Positions 45,684 to 58,116 of a stretch of DNA of 64,000 bases are shown here, one piece after another (position 1 is the stretch's first letter; each line of letters begins with the position of its first letter). The notes beneath the pieces are model-generated. The model had not been told where the DNA came from and searched no databases. It saw nothing but the letters and a program-made list of their open reading frames with translations. The stretch is from Lantana camara (lineage: Eukaryota; Streptophyta; Magnoliopsida; Lamiales; Verbenaceae), in NCBI GenBank assembly GCA_037501455.1, contig CM074856.1, forward strand, positions 52,915,001 to 52,979,000. Reading direction: 5' to 3'. The translations under genes were made by a program, and so were the position numbers.

Positions 45684-46310
45684 GAGGTTTCTTATGGTAA
45701 TGTACCAGACTACTGTAAGCGATGCTCACACCTGTACCAAAAGGCGCGAAACTGTCCGATGAAGGATGGTAAGGATGAAGAGACCGATGATACAAAAAGT
45801 GGGCCTGGGGAGTGCGATAATACAGTATTTAAAGATGGAAATCAATCAGCAGACACTACAGTTCCGAAAGAAACCTCAAATCAACATGGTAAATTCTTGG
45901 CTGCAGGAGACAAGCCTTAACGTATTCAACATAAAGAGTGGTCCAAAGTAAATAACAACCAAAAGAACATTAAAGCTACTGACATAAAAGAGGCTATGTC
46001 GCCGGCTATCGAAAATAGATTTGAATTGCTAGCAGAGGACGGGGAGGCACTGGGGGGACATCAAGAAGATACAATAGGTCTTGGAACATGGGAGCTATCG
46101 GAGGATGCTGCCAAGACTATTGGGGACACGATCTTAGCTGAATCAACTATTGATGATTGTATTATTAATACTGATTAGGGGCCTAAATCTCCTGGAGGTA
46201 TTATTGGTGAAGAAACAGACGCCCCTTTGGCGCTTACATGTGTCCTGACGATGACGTCTGAGAAGGGTTCTTTAGTATTGATCCAGGATAAAGAAACTCA
46301 AATACGAAAG
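45684..46310 (+). pseudogene. L1-type LINE ORF1, C-terminal part
   Basis: Resumes with EVSYGNVPDYCKRCSHLYQK and an ARNCP end, the CCHC-type knuckle that follows the DUF4283 domain in plant L1 ORF1 proteins, then an acidic linker and SPAIENRFELLAEDGE, a typical closing NRFE(V/L)L motif. There are stops near 45918 and at 46176-46178. The LINE is cut at 46310/46311 by Gypsy LTR D, so the rest of ORF1 and all of ORF2 are missing from the window. Confidence 0.8.
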
Positions 46311-46650
46311 TGTAGCGCCCGAGCGCGTGACGCCACATCCCCCGCACTAAGACCCGACCCGTATATGAAATGGGTAATCCATACACGTGCCAGATCAGAT
46401 CGAACGGGTCACAACTCACACACTATGCTAGGCGGGAGCTAACCTTCGAAACCAAATAAGCAATAAAAGAAACAAGTGCAGGATAAAGAAACATGAGCGG
46501 AAGCATTAATGTTACAATAACATAATCAATGAGCTCACAGGCTCCAGTAACAAAATATTAAAGCGCTCGCAGGCGTTCATAATCATAAACAACACCTAAA
46601 TGACGTGAGTGTACTCAAGGTAAAGCTATACATGACTCCAAGACCCTACG
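46311..46650 (-). mobile_element. Gypsy LTR D, 3'-terminal part
   Basis: Starts (low end) TGTAGCGCCCGAGCGC, the reverse complement of the family tail. The sequence up to 46650 lines up with 58117-58510 of LTR F and joins to 50114 (CTACG / CTAAG at the break). It is the first part of LTR D, split by solo LTR C. Confidence 0.85.
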
Positions 46651-47867
46651 TGTAACATCCCGCTCGTCCGGCTGTACAAGTACGTTGTAACAAGAGTGTT
46701 ATTTACGTTTTTAAATTATTTAACTATGAAATTGCATGTTATTTTAATGATTATTTGATTATTTGAAATTATATGAAATTATTTATTTAACTTATAAATT
46801 TAATTTTAAACGTTTATGTCTACGTGCTTTGGATTTTTCTTTATATGTGTCTGAATTTATTTTCAACTTTTGTGAAATCTTGGTATGTGTGAAATATGTG
46901 AGTTATAAACGTGTTTGCATGCTCTTTACGTGTTTTAGAGTTTTTTTTATTTTGGTTCTTGGCTCATTTTGTAAAACGGGATTTGTGAGGGACTCGAGGG
47001 CCTAACTAGTTTTAGCACACCTTGGGTTTCGGGCGCCATAACTTGAGCTCGGGAATTCAGATTTGAATTCTAGAAGAAGCGTCGAACTTGTAACGAAGAA
47101 TGGAAGTCAAGGAACCTAAATTTGTATTTTTCTAAACCCGTTTGGCCCTCCGAATTTCACCCGAACCGAGCCTCTTGCGTAATTTAGACCCTTCTTGACT
47201 ATCTTGGCCATATTTTGATCACTATTTGACCAAATTGAATGATTCTTGGGCCCACATCTCCAAGACTTAATCCCCTACTCCCCTCTCAGCCATTCATTTC
47301 GTTTCACATTGGAGAAAAGAGGGTTTGGCAGCTGGAAAACCGAGATTGAAGAGAAAAGGAAAAGAACACTATTCCAATTTCATCTCTAGAGCTCAATACT
47401 TCAACCAATCACTTCAAATTTCAAAGGTAAGTCCATGAATGTTTTCTCCAGCTCCTCATCTTTAATTTGACACCTTGTTTTCTAGATTTTATGGAGAATT
47501 GAGTATGTTATGGCTAGAGTCATGAATAGTAAGGGTTTGGGTTTTCTTGATGAATTTGTATGATTCCTTGCAGTTCCTTTGGATTTGATGCTTCATATTA
47601 GAGCCTAAGACATCCCTTTTCATTTCTATGAACTTATATTGCATGGTAGTTAACGATTTTTAGAAGTTTCATTCAAGAACTTGGAGGTATATTCATGAAC
47701 TTGATCCTTCTTTCGTGCACTTGTTTGATGAATATGGGTTTCTTTGCCCAGAATTTTAAAGCTTTTATGCATGTATTATGTACCCCAAACTTACCCCTAA
47801 GTGTTGGCATGAATTAGGAAGAGATTTGGTCAGTTTTGAAGCTGTTCTTTCTTATTTCGAACTGCTG

Positions 47868-48058
47868 CTGTGTGACGTCGCGGCCGCGATCGCGCCAAGG
47901 TGATTCTTGGTCGCGACCGCGGCCATGTTTTTCCTTTCTTTATGGACCTTTCTCAGGTCTTTTTTGGTCTTCGCCGCGACCTTTGGTTGTTAGAGGTTCT
48001 GTTTTGAGGTCGCGACCGCGACCATTTGATGAACAAAATGGGTAGCGGCCGCGACCGT
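47868..48058 (+). repeat. Element-specific word island in LTR C
   Basis: Five versions of GGTCGCGACCGCGACC (or GTCGCGGCCGCGATCGCG, GGTCGCGACCGCGGCC, GCCGCGACC, AGCGGCCGCGACC) in 190 bases, spaced by AT-rich text. The peptide reading of one frame repeats SRPRP, but I see no sign that it is translated. LTRs F and G carry related words. Confidence 0.65.
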
Positions 48059-49624
48059 TCGCTGCTTGCATGTGTGGTTTATTTCTTCTTTCTCTTGTGC
48101 TTTCGTTACTCCTTCTGGTTCGTTTGTGTTTCGTATGTTGTGTTAACATGTAATATTATGTGTTAGGATGTATGTTATGACTTTTGTGGCTCGTTTATGA
48201 AATATGATCTCATATGCCTATATGCTACCCTACGTGCATACTTGAATTAATGCTCCATTTATTCATCTTGTAAGATCTCTTCTTGCTATTTTTATTATAT
48301 ACAAGCATAAATAAAATGTTGTTATATGTGCTACCTTGTATGATATGAATTTGTAATTGATTTTATATGTTCGTTTTCACTTTATGCCCTTTGGTGCCCT
48401 TAAGTGATTTAAGTGTTTTTCAATGTGCATGAATGAATTAGAACCATGTTTATTTGCTTAATATGCTAATCTCTTGTTTCTTTTATGACTTGAGTGATAT
48501 GATAACATGTTAATTTATGTGCTAACTTGAAAGTATTACATTTATGGATTCGTTTAAAATGAAATACGTGAAATATGAAAGCATATGCCTTCAGTGTTGC
48601 ATTTCATATGCATTTTATGCATCATATGTATTTTCCGAGCATCTATTGGGTACATTTTGAGTCTAAGAACATCTTTTGTTGTTTGCTTTCTTCAGAGTTT
48701 GGTCCCGTGGGTAGCGAGGAGGTTTCGTTGGCGTCCGTTTGCATCCGTTTTATATCCTTTTTGCTTCGCTACGTCGAAGGTGAGGTTTTCTTTCTTTTAA
48801 TTAATATGACCTATAACCCTAAATGTATTTTGAAGCCCGCATGTGACTTATCTATATATATATGTATTTAGATACGTGTTTTGATATGTATTTTGTGGGA
48901 ATTGGCCCGTTTGCTATGAAAACCTTTGAAAACACTTTTATGTATACGTAAACCATATTTTTGTTTATTTGATTTGAAAAAGGGTTGGTGTGTGTGATTT
49001 TTTAACGGGCGAGCCTTGGACTTTGTTTATGAGTCCGTAAAATTATGAAATTTTGAAAATTGTGATCTTTTGAGTTGTGAATTATGAATTGGGCCCCAGA
49101 GGAGTGGTATGTGATCTCAGGTCGGCCATGGGGTTGCCGAGATATCTCATCAACACGACTCCAATTATGTAGAGAGATTCGCCCATCCTCGGGAGGTCGA
49201 AGGGAAGGCAATCTCTTGAGTACCGGTGGTTAACCCCCGTCGGAGAACGGGTAGGATCCCCCGACTCAACCATTATGACGAGTGAATAGGGTTGAGGATG
49301 GCCATCCTCATCCCCACCCGGAGGAGGATTGTTTTAGAACTTTATTTGTGTTTTCATTTCGATTTTTGAATACGAAAGGAGTAAGTTGGTTAGAAACTCA
49401 TTCTTGCCGAGTTAGTGTGTTTATGTATGAATCTACGAAATGGGAATGAACTCTTAAATACTTAAAATTGGTTGTTTTGACCTTTGGCCTTTAACTCCTT
49501 TTAAGTATATATATCTATTATCACGGGAAATGTTTTAGCATGCAAAAACCATCACCGGTTCATGGATCTTTTCGAATTTGGTAAGTATTATGCTCTATAC
49601 GTATATATGGGTGCGTGTGTTAGC

Positions 49625-49652
49625 CCCTCACTAGTCTTTAGGACTGACCCTC
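49625..49652 (+). other. Conserved stem-loop upstream of a splice-acceptor-like site, LTR C
   Basis: AGTC-TTTAG-GACT (with an outer T-G) sits in the CCTCACT...ACCCTC block, 40 bases before GTTGCAG/G. Confidence 0.55.
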
Positions 49653-50113
49653 GTTGTTGTTTCTTTTTTTCCCCCTTTCTTTTGAGTTGCAGGTGCTTTT
49701 GGGAGATTCGAGCTAGGCAGTTGTCCTTGTGTCGTTGTTTAAGGATAGCTCGAGTCACATATATTGTATTTCGTTTACTTTATGTATTTTGTTAATTTTG
49801 GAATATGTATAATTTGATACTTAGACTCTGGCCAGGGATAGGATTTATATACTTGTCTTTAATTTAGTTTGTATAGGTGATGTATAATGGACACGATATG
49901 ATAATTACTAGCATGTTATGAATTGAGATTTATCACTTCCGTGAATTATGTTTATTGCCCGCTCTGTAATATGGCCTAGATCACCTAGCTAGGGTGTGTA
50001 TTTTGTTTGTCACCCGTTCGCCATGGCTTGGGGCGTGTGCGGAGTTCCCATTTCGTTACACTTGTCAGGCTATGGTGCGGGGGATGTGGTGCCCTTCGCT
50101 CCAGAGTGCTACA

Positions 50114-50804
50114 CTAAGTACTCGAATTCCTGCCTAGCACTATAAAACCTACAAGGGAAACTGAAAACAAAACAGGTTCAATCTTTAAGAGACTGGTGGG
50201 TATAAAACAGGGTTTAATATAATAATAATAATATAGAAATTAAACACCCACACATGCAAGTTATAATCTCGTGCGAGGTTTTGAAACATCCTAAGGGGGT
50301 GAAAACAAAGAAAACAACGCTTGGGATTACAACAATCAATTTCTTTCATTCATTCATAAGGTCATTTCGTAAGCCCGGTGAGTGGGCGAATTCTCCAACC
50401 TTCTCTTCGTGTGTGCATTATCCATTCATTCATTTCTTAGCTATCACACAACATTCATTCATTCATAATCATTCATTCATACATAATCAATTACCCTTTT
50501 TTTCCTCCGGTTAGTGGATGGACTCGGCCAAAGACCCGTCCACCTATGCATCATGGCTAGTGGGATCCATGAAGCCCCAAAAGCCCAATTCTCATTCCTC
50601 AGTAATCTCTTAGCGAGGGCTGGTAACATCGTCATTGTGTTGGAACTAGTGCACGGGGATCACCGTCGGCCCATGCTTCCCCGGATAGCCACGTACACTT
50701 AGTTCCAGGGCCCCCGTTCATTGTGATCACTGATCTCGGCAAACATTGGGTAAGGATCCATAAAGAAAAAGCTTCGACTTAAATCATTGACTCTTTGAAA
50801 AGAC

Positions 50805-50850
<46 letters not shown>

Positions 50851-53329
50851 TTTAGCCAAAATCTTGCACGTTACGATATATCGGGTCAGAGTTTACTTAA
50901 TAGAAGAGAAACCCACCTGGCTATACCTTATCGAACAAAACTAAGAGAAGGGAAAACTTGAAGATAGCCTATGAACCCGGCACGTCTCCACCCTGGAGAA
51001 AACTGTACAAAAGACAACACAGTGCAGTGAGACTCAAGACTCCAAGTGAACCATATATGACACACATCAATGCATTTATGTGATATGACATGCATAAGAA
51101 ATAAAAATGTGCTATAAAGATGTTCATGTGCACAATTAATGCCACTTAGGCACTTAAACAAGCTATTCATTCGTTACACGAATAAATCGTGTTCGTTCAT
51201 TATCATTCTTTCATTCAATATCATCGTTCATTCAATAGTCAATTTATAACACATTATAATACATGTTAGCAATGCTTATGAATCAATTAGAGGTGAAATG
51301 AATTCATTAAACACATAAAGAATGCAATAATTGTAAACAAGGTCACATTGTAGCACTTAAGCGTTCATACATGAAAGTCACATTTATACCTCATAAATCA
51401 AGCCATAAAATTCATAAAAATATCATAACACATCATTTAATAAGCTATTAGTGTCATAGATACAAGTTTTAGGCAAAAGAGGTCAATTAAATGACGTACG
51501 AAAGTCAAGGAAGTGAAAGAAACGCAAGGAAATGGATTTTAGTAAAGTTGACAGTTTTTCCGTATGCGCAAGCAGTAGAAAAAAGGAGATATCTTGAGTT
51601 CTAGAAGTTGTAATTAAGTTTCATTTATTGGATATGAAACTAGACAAGCAGGCCTTTCCAACGATATATGGCTTGAATTTTAGTTCAAAGCGATGTGAAA
51701 ATGGTGTAAGCTTGAAGTGGGACGAAATCAAATTTTTGGTGAAGTGGCGACACCAAAATGGATCTATTATATCTCACAATAGAGGAATGATTCAGGATAA
51801 TACTCTAGATTTCAGAAGGTTTTTTTGGTTAAAATTTCAGGACAATCGGAGCTCGTTTGGATAGGTAACAGTGAACAAAACAGTACATATGTGCAGGCAC
51901 GACGTGTCTCCCCTCAAAGCAAAAGAGAGACATAGCCGTGTCTGGGTACAGGCTTGTAAAAGGGCTGGAGACACGGGGGTGTCTCATGCTAAGGCATAAG
52001 TGAGACACTCCCGTGTTTGGGTACAGAACGAGAAGAGCTGGGAGGTACGCTCGTGTCTCCAAAGTGACACGGGGGTATCTTTACGCGGGGCAGCAGTTTC
52101 CTTGCCCAAAAAAAGCTAAAAATAGGGCAAAAATACTCAAGGAAAAGTAGGGGAATCATGGAGGACAACGAGTAAACTTATCAATCATGCCAATAATGCA
52201 AAGAAATCAATTCAAGAACACCACATAACATCCCTAAAATTCACGCAGCAGCTGATCATGAAAGGAGTCATTCCTATATCAAAGTTTCAACCCAAAAACT
52301 CAACAATTTCTTCAAATCCATTAATGGTAACTCATTTATTACACATCTAACATGATTTAGGAGTCATAGATTGATGTCAAGAAGTTCATATGATCAATAA
52401 ATATACATCAAAACACCACAACACTCATGTTAGGTCAAGGATTCCAAAAATGAAACAAACCCTCACTATTCATATAACTCTTTATATCTATATTAAACCA
52501 AGCTCAAAATATAAAATTCATGGAGAAAAAGAAGCATAGAAGAGTCCAAAAATATACTTACCTTCAAGAGATGATGGAGTATGGAAGTGAAATGAGCTCA
52601 ATTTAAAAAATCTTGGAATAGTGTTTTCTTCCTCTTCTTTTTCTCTCTTCTTGCAGCTGCTCTTTTCCTTTATTTTTGGTGTGGAGTTTGAATGGGGATC
52701 ATAGGGGAGAGAGAGGGATGTGTGTTGTAAGTATAAGTCCAAGTTTGGGGCTAAAAGGGGTGGACATGGGCCCAAAATTACAAAAATGGTCAAAGGTAGC
52801 TACTTTGGTACAAGGTGCTCGGTTCGGTGGAATTTCGGAGGTCCAAATGGGTTTAGAAAATTATAAGACTTGTTCTATTGGATCCTAATCATCAAAAAGA
52901 CTCCAATGGTGGTGACAAAATTCAAATCCGAATTCACAAGTTTAAGTTATGCCGCCCGGGACCCAAGGTGCGGGTAAATGCTCTTTAGCCCCCTTTTTGG
53001 CCCCGTTTCACAAAATGGTTCAAAACCTCAATAAATGAACCCAAAAACATGTAACGACCATATAAACATGTTTATAACTCAAATATCTCATGCATAGCAA
53101 GTTGTCACAAAAATCGGAATCGAATTTGGATACCAATGAATCAAGTTCCAAGGCAATGAGCATAAACGTTCAATTATTCAACATATAAATCCTTAATAAT
53201 AATTTCATAAAATTCAAGAATATCATATAATGTCATAATAAACATATAATTGCATAATTAAGGGATTTAAAATGCAAGTATCAATCTTGTGACATCATAC
53301 ATGTATGTACGAAGATGCGGGGCATCACA
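50114..53329 (-). mobile_element. Gypsy LTR D, main part (3' LTR of a minus-strand element)
   Basis: The high end reads, in minus sense, TGTGATGCCCCGCATC and is preceded by the polypurine tract AAGGGGGAGAGAT at 53330-53342, so this is a 3' LTR. Minus-sense landmarks: donor GAAG/GTAAGT at 52561, word island 51893-52085, stem-loop 50175-50200 (one G-U pair), acceptor TTGTAG at 50149. A (TA)n tract lies at 50811-50846. Confidence 0.88.
51893..52085 (-). repeat. Element-specific word island in LTR D
   Basis: Repeated GAGACACGGGGGTGTCTC and variants (GAGACACTCCCGTG, GACGTGTCTCCCC, CGCTCGTGTCTCC, GTGACACGGGGGTATC), at least six within 190 bases. The words differ from LTR C although the flanks are homologous. 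Confidence 0.65.
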
Positions 53330-55759
53330 ATCTCTCCCCCTTAAGAAGGATATGTCCTCAGGTCCATTGCCTCAAGCTCTGGACTCTAGGTGAAACTTTC
53401 CCGTGTTCATCCTATACAAGGTTAGCGACTCCCCCATAGGAATTAGTTCGGGTTAGGTCTTCTAGAAACAAAGGGGATGTTCCATACACCACGATCAAGA
53501 TTCGTTGTTAGGACACTCAAACCGTCCTCAAGAAGCGTCAAGAATCTCCATAGACGTTTCGTGAAGCACGTTGTTGAATCATGACCCTTGTCTCATCGAA
53601 AAACCTAAACACCCTAGATTCTAAGCTGCCGCCAGAGGCAAGCTAAATAGGTAACAAGCAATAACGAAAGAACCCCATATCTCGAACAGCAATGAGAGAA
53701 CCCCGTCTCTCGAACAACAATGAGAGAATCTTGTCTCTCTCAAGCAATAAGAGAACCCCGTCTCTCGAAAAACAACGCAAGAGAGTCTCCAAAACTCCCG
53801 AGTACCTAAATCCAAGGAAATAATGTTCTTCGGACAACTAAATTGAGAAAATCTCAATCCTAAATTCAGGAAAGCTCAAATTCCCCAATACTACTCGAGA
53901 GGATCCAACACCTCTCGACACATAACGGGCACCTCAACATAAAATGCAGTTACATCACAAAACAGTCACAAGCGAAAAGTAGCAAAAACATCAATTATAA
54001 CAATTAGTAATCACAATAACCACACAAGGAGTAGGTAATAAATATCAATTACATTAATTATCATTCATACAAGAACATTTAATATAATTGGTGATCAAAG
54101 CACATAGCATCGAAAATTATTTGAATTAAAATTGCATGTATGCATATGCTATGAATGTTTGATGTACCGTTTACCGTAGCAACGAAATTTAAAGTTGACG
54201 ACTTCATAGTCCAAAAGTATGATCTGACCCAAGAGCTGGCTTGGTACTTGACTTGTCTTTAGTATCTTAGTGTGTCCGTCTGAGAAGATGATAGACCCTC
54301 GGTTGATCCTATTCTCGATTCCATTCCGACTCTTACCCCCTTTTACCTTCTTTAGTTCTCGGTTATACATTTGGCCTTAACCCAATCAACTCGCCTTTCC
54401 AAAACAATTCGTATCCTACGTCTCCAAAATTCAAGTTGGTATTTTTTAGGGTTTATGTCTTCTCCTTCGATTTGGTGAAGTTTTTGCAATTCAAATAAAA
54501 CTTTTAGACGTGATGGTCACTGATTTCTTCGATCCTTCATAGTCAATTTGTAAATCTTTTCTCAGCATGACCGACTCTTTAATTGACCGATCTCTGACTT
54601 ATCCCACATACCTTCAGAACATTCATCCTTATACCAGGTTCAAATCTACTATCTTTGACCATACCATAATCTATCACATACTCAGCACTAGGAACAATTA
54701 ATGATATCTCACAAGTTTTATGGAAAATATAATTTTCCTTTTTCCTGGATAGTTGAGAAAATCCGATGATGACCCAATCTTGAATCTCTAATCTAACTTT
54801 ATACACTATCTCCAATTGTGTAGTTGCTAAGGAAGCATAGCAAATAGGAGTGACAACGAATCGAGCGGTAACTCTACCTTAGTATCCAAAGGACAATGAA
54901 TGCATAATCTCTCCTAGATAACCTGGTTTAGTTCTTTGTTGAAGACTTGGTTAACTGGAATTTGTTAACATCATCTTTACATATGACAACTTGATTAAGC
55001 TTCCTTTTCTCAAAACTAATTTAGAAATCCAACAGAAGTTCCCTGATAATACCATCATTTTCGGTGTCCAAATCACGTACGTATGAATCTTCAAACGAAC
55101 TAAACTCTTCGATCTCCTGTGGAGATTTTCAACCCCGGGTGTAGTAACTTAACTTCCACTTTGAAGGTTTAAACTGATAAGGCCGTCTCATTCTTCTTCT
55201 ATCACTATCATTGAGACTTTCGTGTCTACCATGGCTTGCATTTCTGTTGCTCCTATATAACCGACTTCCTCAAGCACAACTGTGAATTTAGTGTATCTCT
55301 CGGTCGTGCTCTTCCCCTTAAGAACTCCTACCTTCACCTTTTGGACACTATCCATCATTTTTCATCCTTTGAGCTCGATCAATCACTTCTTAATCGAAAC
55401 CTCCCTTATGAACCCATCGATCTTACCTTAGAATAGTGATCTGAATCCTTTGCTTTCCAATTTCATTTTTAATCCTTTTGAAATCTGGAATCCCAATCTC
55501 TTTTCTTTCCGGTTTGTACAACCAGAAGTTAACTCCAATCCTTTTAAATTCTGAAATTTCGTTCCCATCTCTGTCTTAACCCTATCACCCAAAATATCCT
55601 TCTTCAACTCGATTCGGTAGAACTTTGATCGAAGTAATAGTTGAAGTATGAAATGAGGAAGGCTTCTTAATAAGTAAAGATTAAAACAATGCATATTGGG
55701 TTAAGATGCTAAATGCGTGTATCACATGTTTTCAACAAAGGATATGAAACAACAAATTA
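53330..55759 (-). pseudogene. Internal remnant of the Gypsy element ending in LTR D
   Basis: Lies directly upstream (minus sense) of the polypurine tract and 3' LTR, where the end of pol and the 3' untranslated region belong. The shared phrase GGACCTGAGGACATATCC before the polypurine tract also precedes LTR F. No frame shows a clear Gypsy domain, so it is assigned by position alone. It contains a 28-bp tandem repeat at 53670-53784. LTR E replaces it at 55760. Confidence 0.55.
53670..53784. repeat. Tandem repeat, about 28-bp unit, four copies
   Basis: Units begin GAACCCCRTMTCTCGAAC or GAATCTTGTCTCTC and end in AACAATGAGA-like text, each containing GAGAGA and TCTCTC facing each other. Unit lengths are about 28, 28, 27 and 32. 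Confidence 0.7.
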
Positions 55760-58116
55760 TGTATCACCACATCCCCCACATCTAGACCGGAACCCACATA
55801 TGAAATGAAAATACATACATAAGCCCAAGACTAAGCGGACAGGGACCTACGTACACGCTAATCCAGGTGGAGCTAAAAGAAGACAAGAGCGCGCGAAAAC
55901 AAAAAAAAAACCACAAGGCGGAAGCATGCAATCAAAAATTCAAGAACATAGATCAACGAATTCGGGTTCAACTATCCCTAGAAGCCTGTCCCGAATCAAA
56001 ACATATCAAATTCACACAAAGTGACATGTATAGATATATACTTACAAAGTTCATACATCAAATCCGAATCAAATACCAAAATACAACCTTATGCAAAAAA
56101 GGGATGCAACTCGAACTAGAACACTAGAAGAACTCGACCGACACACGACTCCGCCTAGCCCGAACCAAAACCTGCAAACTGAAAAGTTGAAAGAAGAGGG
56201 TCAGTACACCGACTGAGTGAGGGGGACTAACGCACACCCATGCACGTATACATATAAAGCAAGGCACGTATTAAACAAAAGATTATGAACCGAGAGTAGG
56301 GTTTTGCACACTAAAACTATTTTCGAAGCAAACTTATACTTATCAAAACAAAATAAGCTTAACATATTCGTATCATATCATAAGAGAAAGCTCCTGTCCT
56401 GTTCCATAATCAACATAACAGAATATAATCTTATACCCGACGAGTACGGGTTTCCAATCTTACTTCCATATCATACCTTACGTAAGCAAAACAAAAATAA
56501 TCACAAATCAGACCATATCATTCAAATCCCGTATCCAACCCCATATCTGGAAGTCTGCACGTGGGGTACAGGCCCACATCGTGCAACTCAATATACGTAG
56601 GATAGCTAGTCCACATCGTACCTTCTCCGATTATTCAACGGGGGCTCAAAACACCATACCTCCCCAACCTCCAAGAGTCTCGAGTAGGTACTTCAAATGG
56701 GAATTATGCGCAGGCCAAACCCGACGACCCTTGCCATCCTGGGAATTCCTTACCCACAATTCCCGAAGGCCCAAATACAATCCAGAACGGAATATATCAT
56801 ACCATACTCGCTACGAATATACTTATCATAATCATAACTTGGGTACCTTATACCTTGCAACTTAGCATATACCATAAACGTATCTCTCCGTATCATCCTA
56901 ATCCATAGTTGGTATAAAGATACACGATTTGAAGCATAACCTCGTTGCAAAACATTTTCAAGCTTACATACACTCGTACATCTAACTCAAAACCTTGACT
57001 CTTATGACAAGATCATAAACATATCATATAAACATATATCTATTATATAAATATAATAGAATATTCACATGTGTAGAGGAAAATGAGCATATAGGGTTGT
57101 AGGTCACATTAACTAAAAAGAAAACAAACCTAAGCCTCACCTTTTACCAAAATTGCTCACGGACGAGTGTTGACGACCAAGAAGAAGCTAAATGGTGGAT
57201 CCGACACCTCCCGAACCCAACCCTAAGACAACAAACACAAACTTATAACTTAGATTCAATCATGAACCAATTTAGATGCACGGCGATGCATACGAATGCA
57301 AGTGGATGCAATGCACATCGTAAACATTCATACTTAGGTATATCGAAGCAATTAACATAATATCGCACAAACAATTCATGATTTAAACTCATAACACGTT
57401 AAATAAACTCGAAACAATCATATTATAGCATAACATAAGCATTCATAAGTTTAAAATGCATAAAGAAGGAAAACGACGCAAGAAAAGAATACACGTTTCA
57501 CTTAAGACATATAAGCTCATAGCTCGGAAAACTCGTATCAAATGAAGCTGTAAATTTAAAACAATATATATAACACATAATATAACATGTATACAATACA
57601 TAGAAGTCATAAACGAGACAGGGAAAGAGAAATCAAAGCAAAGAAACAAGCACAAAACACACACGCACACGAGAGGGAAAGGGGTGATGGGTGTCACTCC
57701 TTCCAAGAGCAAAAGGAGTGACTCCCGTCAAGAGAGGCAGCAGCAAAACACCCTTGAGTAATGGGGGTCAACAGCTCTCAGTTCAAAAGGGGTACCCCCA
57801 GTTACCACAGGCAGAAAACAAGCAAATAAAGCTTGGAAATTGTCACAAGGGTGACATTCCCCTAGCACAACCGAGGTGACGGACGTCACCCTTGCTCCAT
57901 CTGCAAAACTAGAGCAGCCATGGCTGCTCTCCCCTGCATCTCAACAACAATAACGCAACAGCAACAGAGGCAACAACAACAGAGGCAGCAGGAACAATCC
58001 ATAATATCCCATAAAAACGAAGCAAAGATTAGCCCGTAAAATCATACATCAACCGGCAAAAAATTCACCAAAGTTTCACAAACCCTAACTACTCACTTCA
58101 TGCTTCGAACTTCTAT
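55760..58116 (-). mobile_element. Gypsy LTR E, 5' part missing (cut by the insertion ending in LTR F)
   Basis: Low end TGTATCACCACATCCCCCAC is the reverse of the family tail. Minus-sense landmarks: AAAG/GTGAGG block near 57143, stem-loop 56197-56223, acceptor TTTGCAG near 56171, word island 57685-57920. At 58116 it stops where LTR F begins (TGTAGCACC). The missing part would lie beyond the F element, outside the window. Confidence 0.82.
57685..57920 (-). repeat. Element-specific word island in LTR E
   Basis: Words GGGTGTCACTCC, GGAGTGACTCCC, GGGGGTCAAC, GGGGTACCCCC, AAGGGTGACATTCCCC and GAGGTGACGGACGTCACC are all variations on GTGAC/GTCAC with G or C runs. AT-rich spacers separate them. Confidence 0.6.

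Larger units (their letters stand above)
46651..50113 (+). mobile_element. Gypsy solo LTR C inside LTR D, opposite orientation
   Basis: TGTAACATCCCGC...GAGTGCTACA (3463 bp) is flanked by CTACG and CTAAG (TSD with one mismatch), and LTR D continues on both sides. It contains a donor CAAAG/GTAAGT at 47427, a word island (47868-48058), an AAG/GTGAGGTTTTC block near 48779, a stem-loop (49625-49652) and an acceptor GTTGCAG at 49692. Confidence 0.9.

Noticed and set aside
47836..48045. Small open frame with repeated SRPRP as an Arg/Pro-rich protein
   Set aside because: The repeats come from the word island, the frame is short, and homologous LTRs do not keep it open.
47877..48050. GCGGCCGC (NotI) sites suggesting vector or linker contamination
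   Set aside because: They lie within a homologous LTR and are part of degenerate repeats of GGTCGCGACCGCGACC. Similar words occur at 60187 and 63914 in sister LTRs.
53685..53790. Tandem repeats as a CRISPR-like array
   Set aside because: Units are adjacent with no unique spacers, in a plant retrotransposon remnant.
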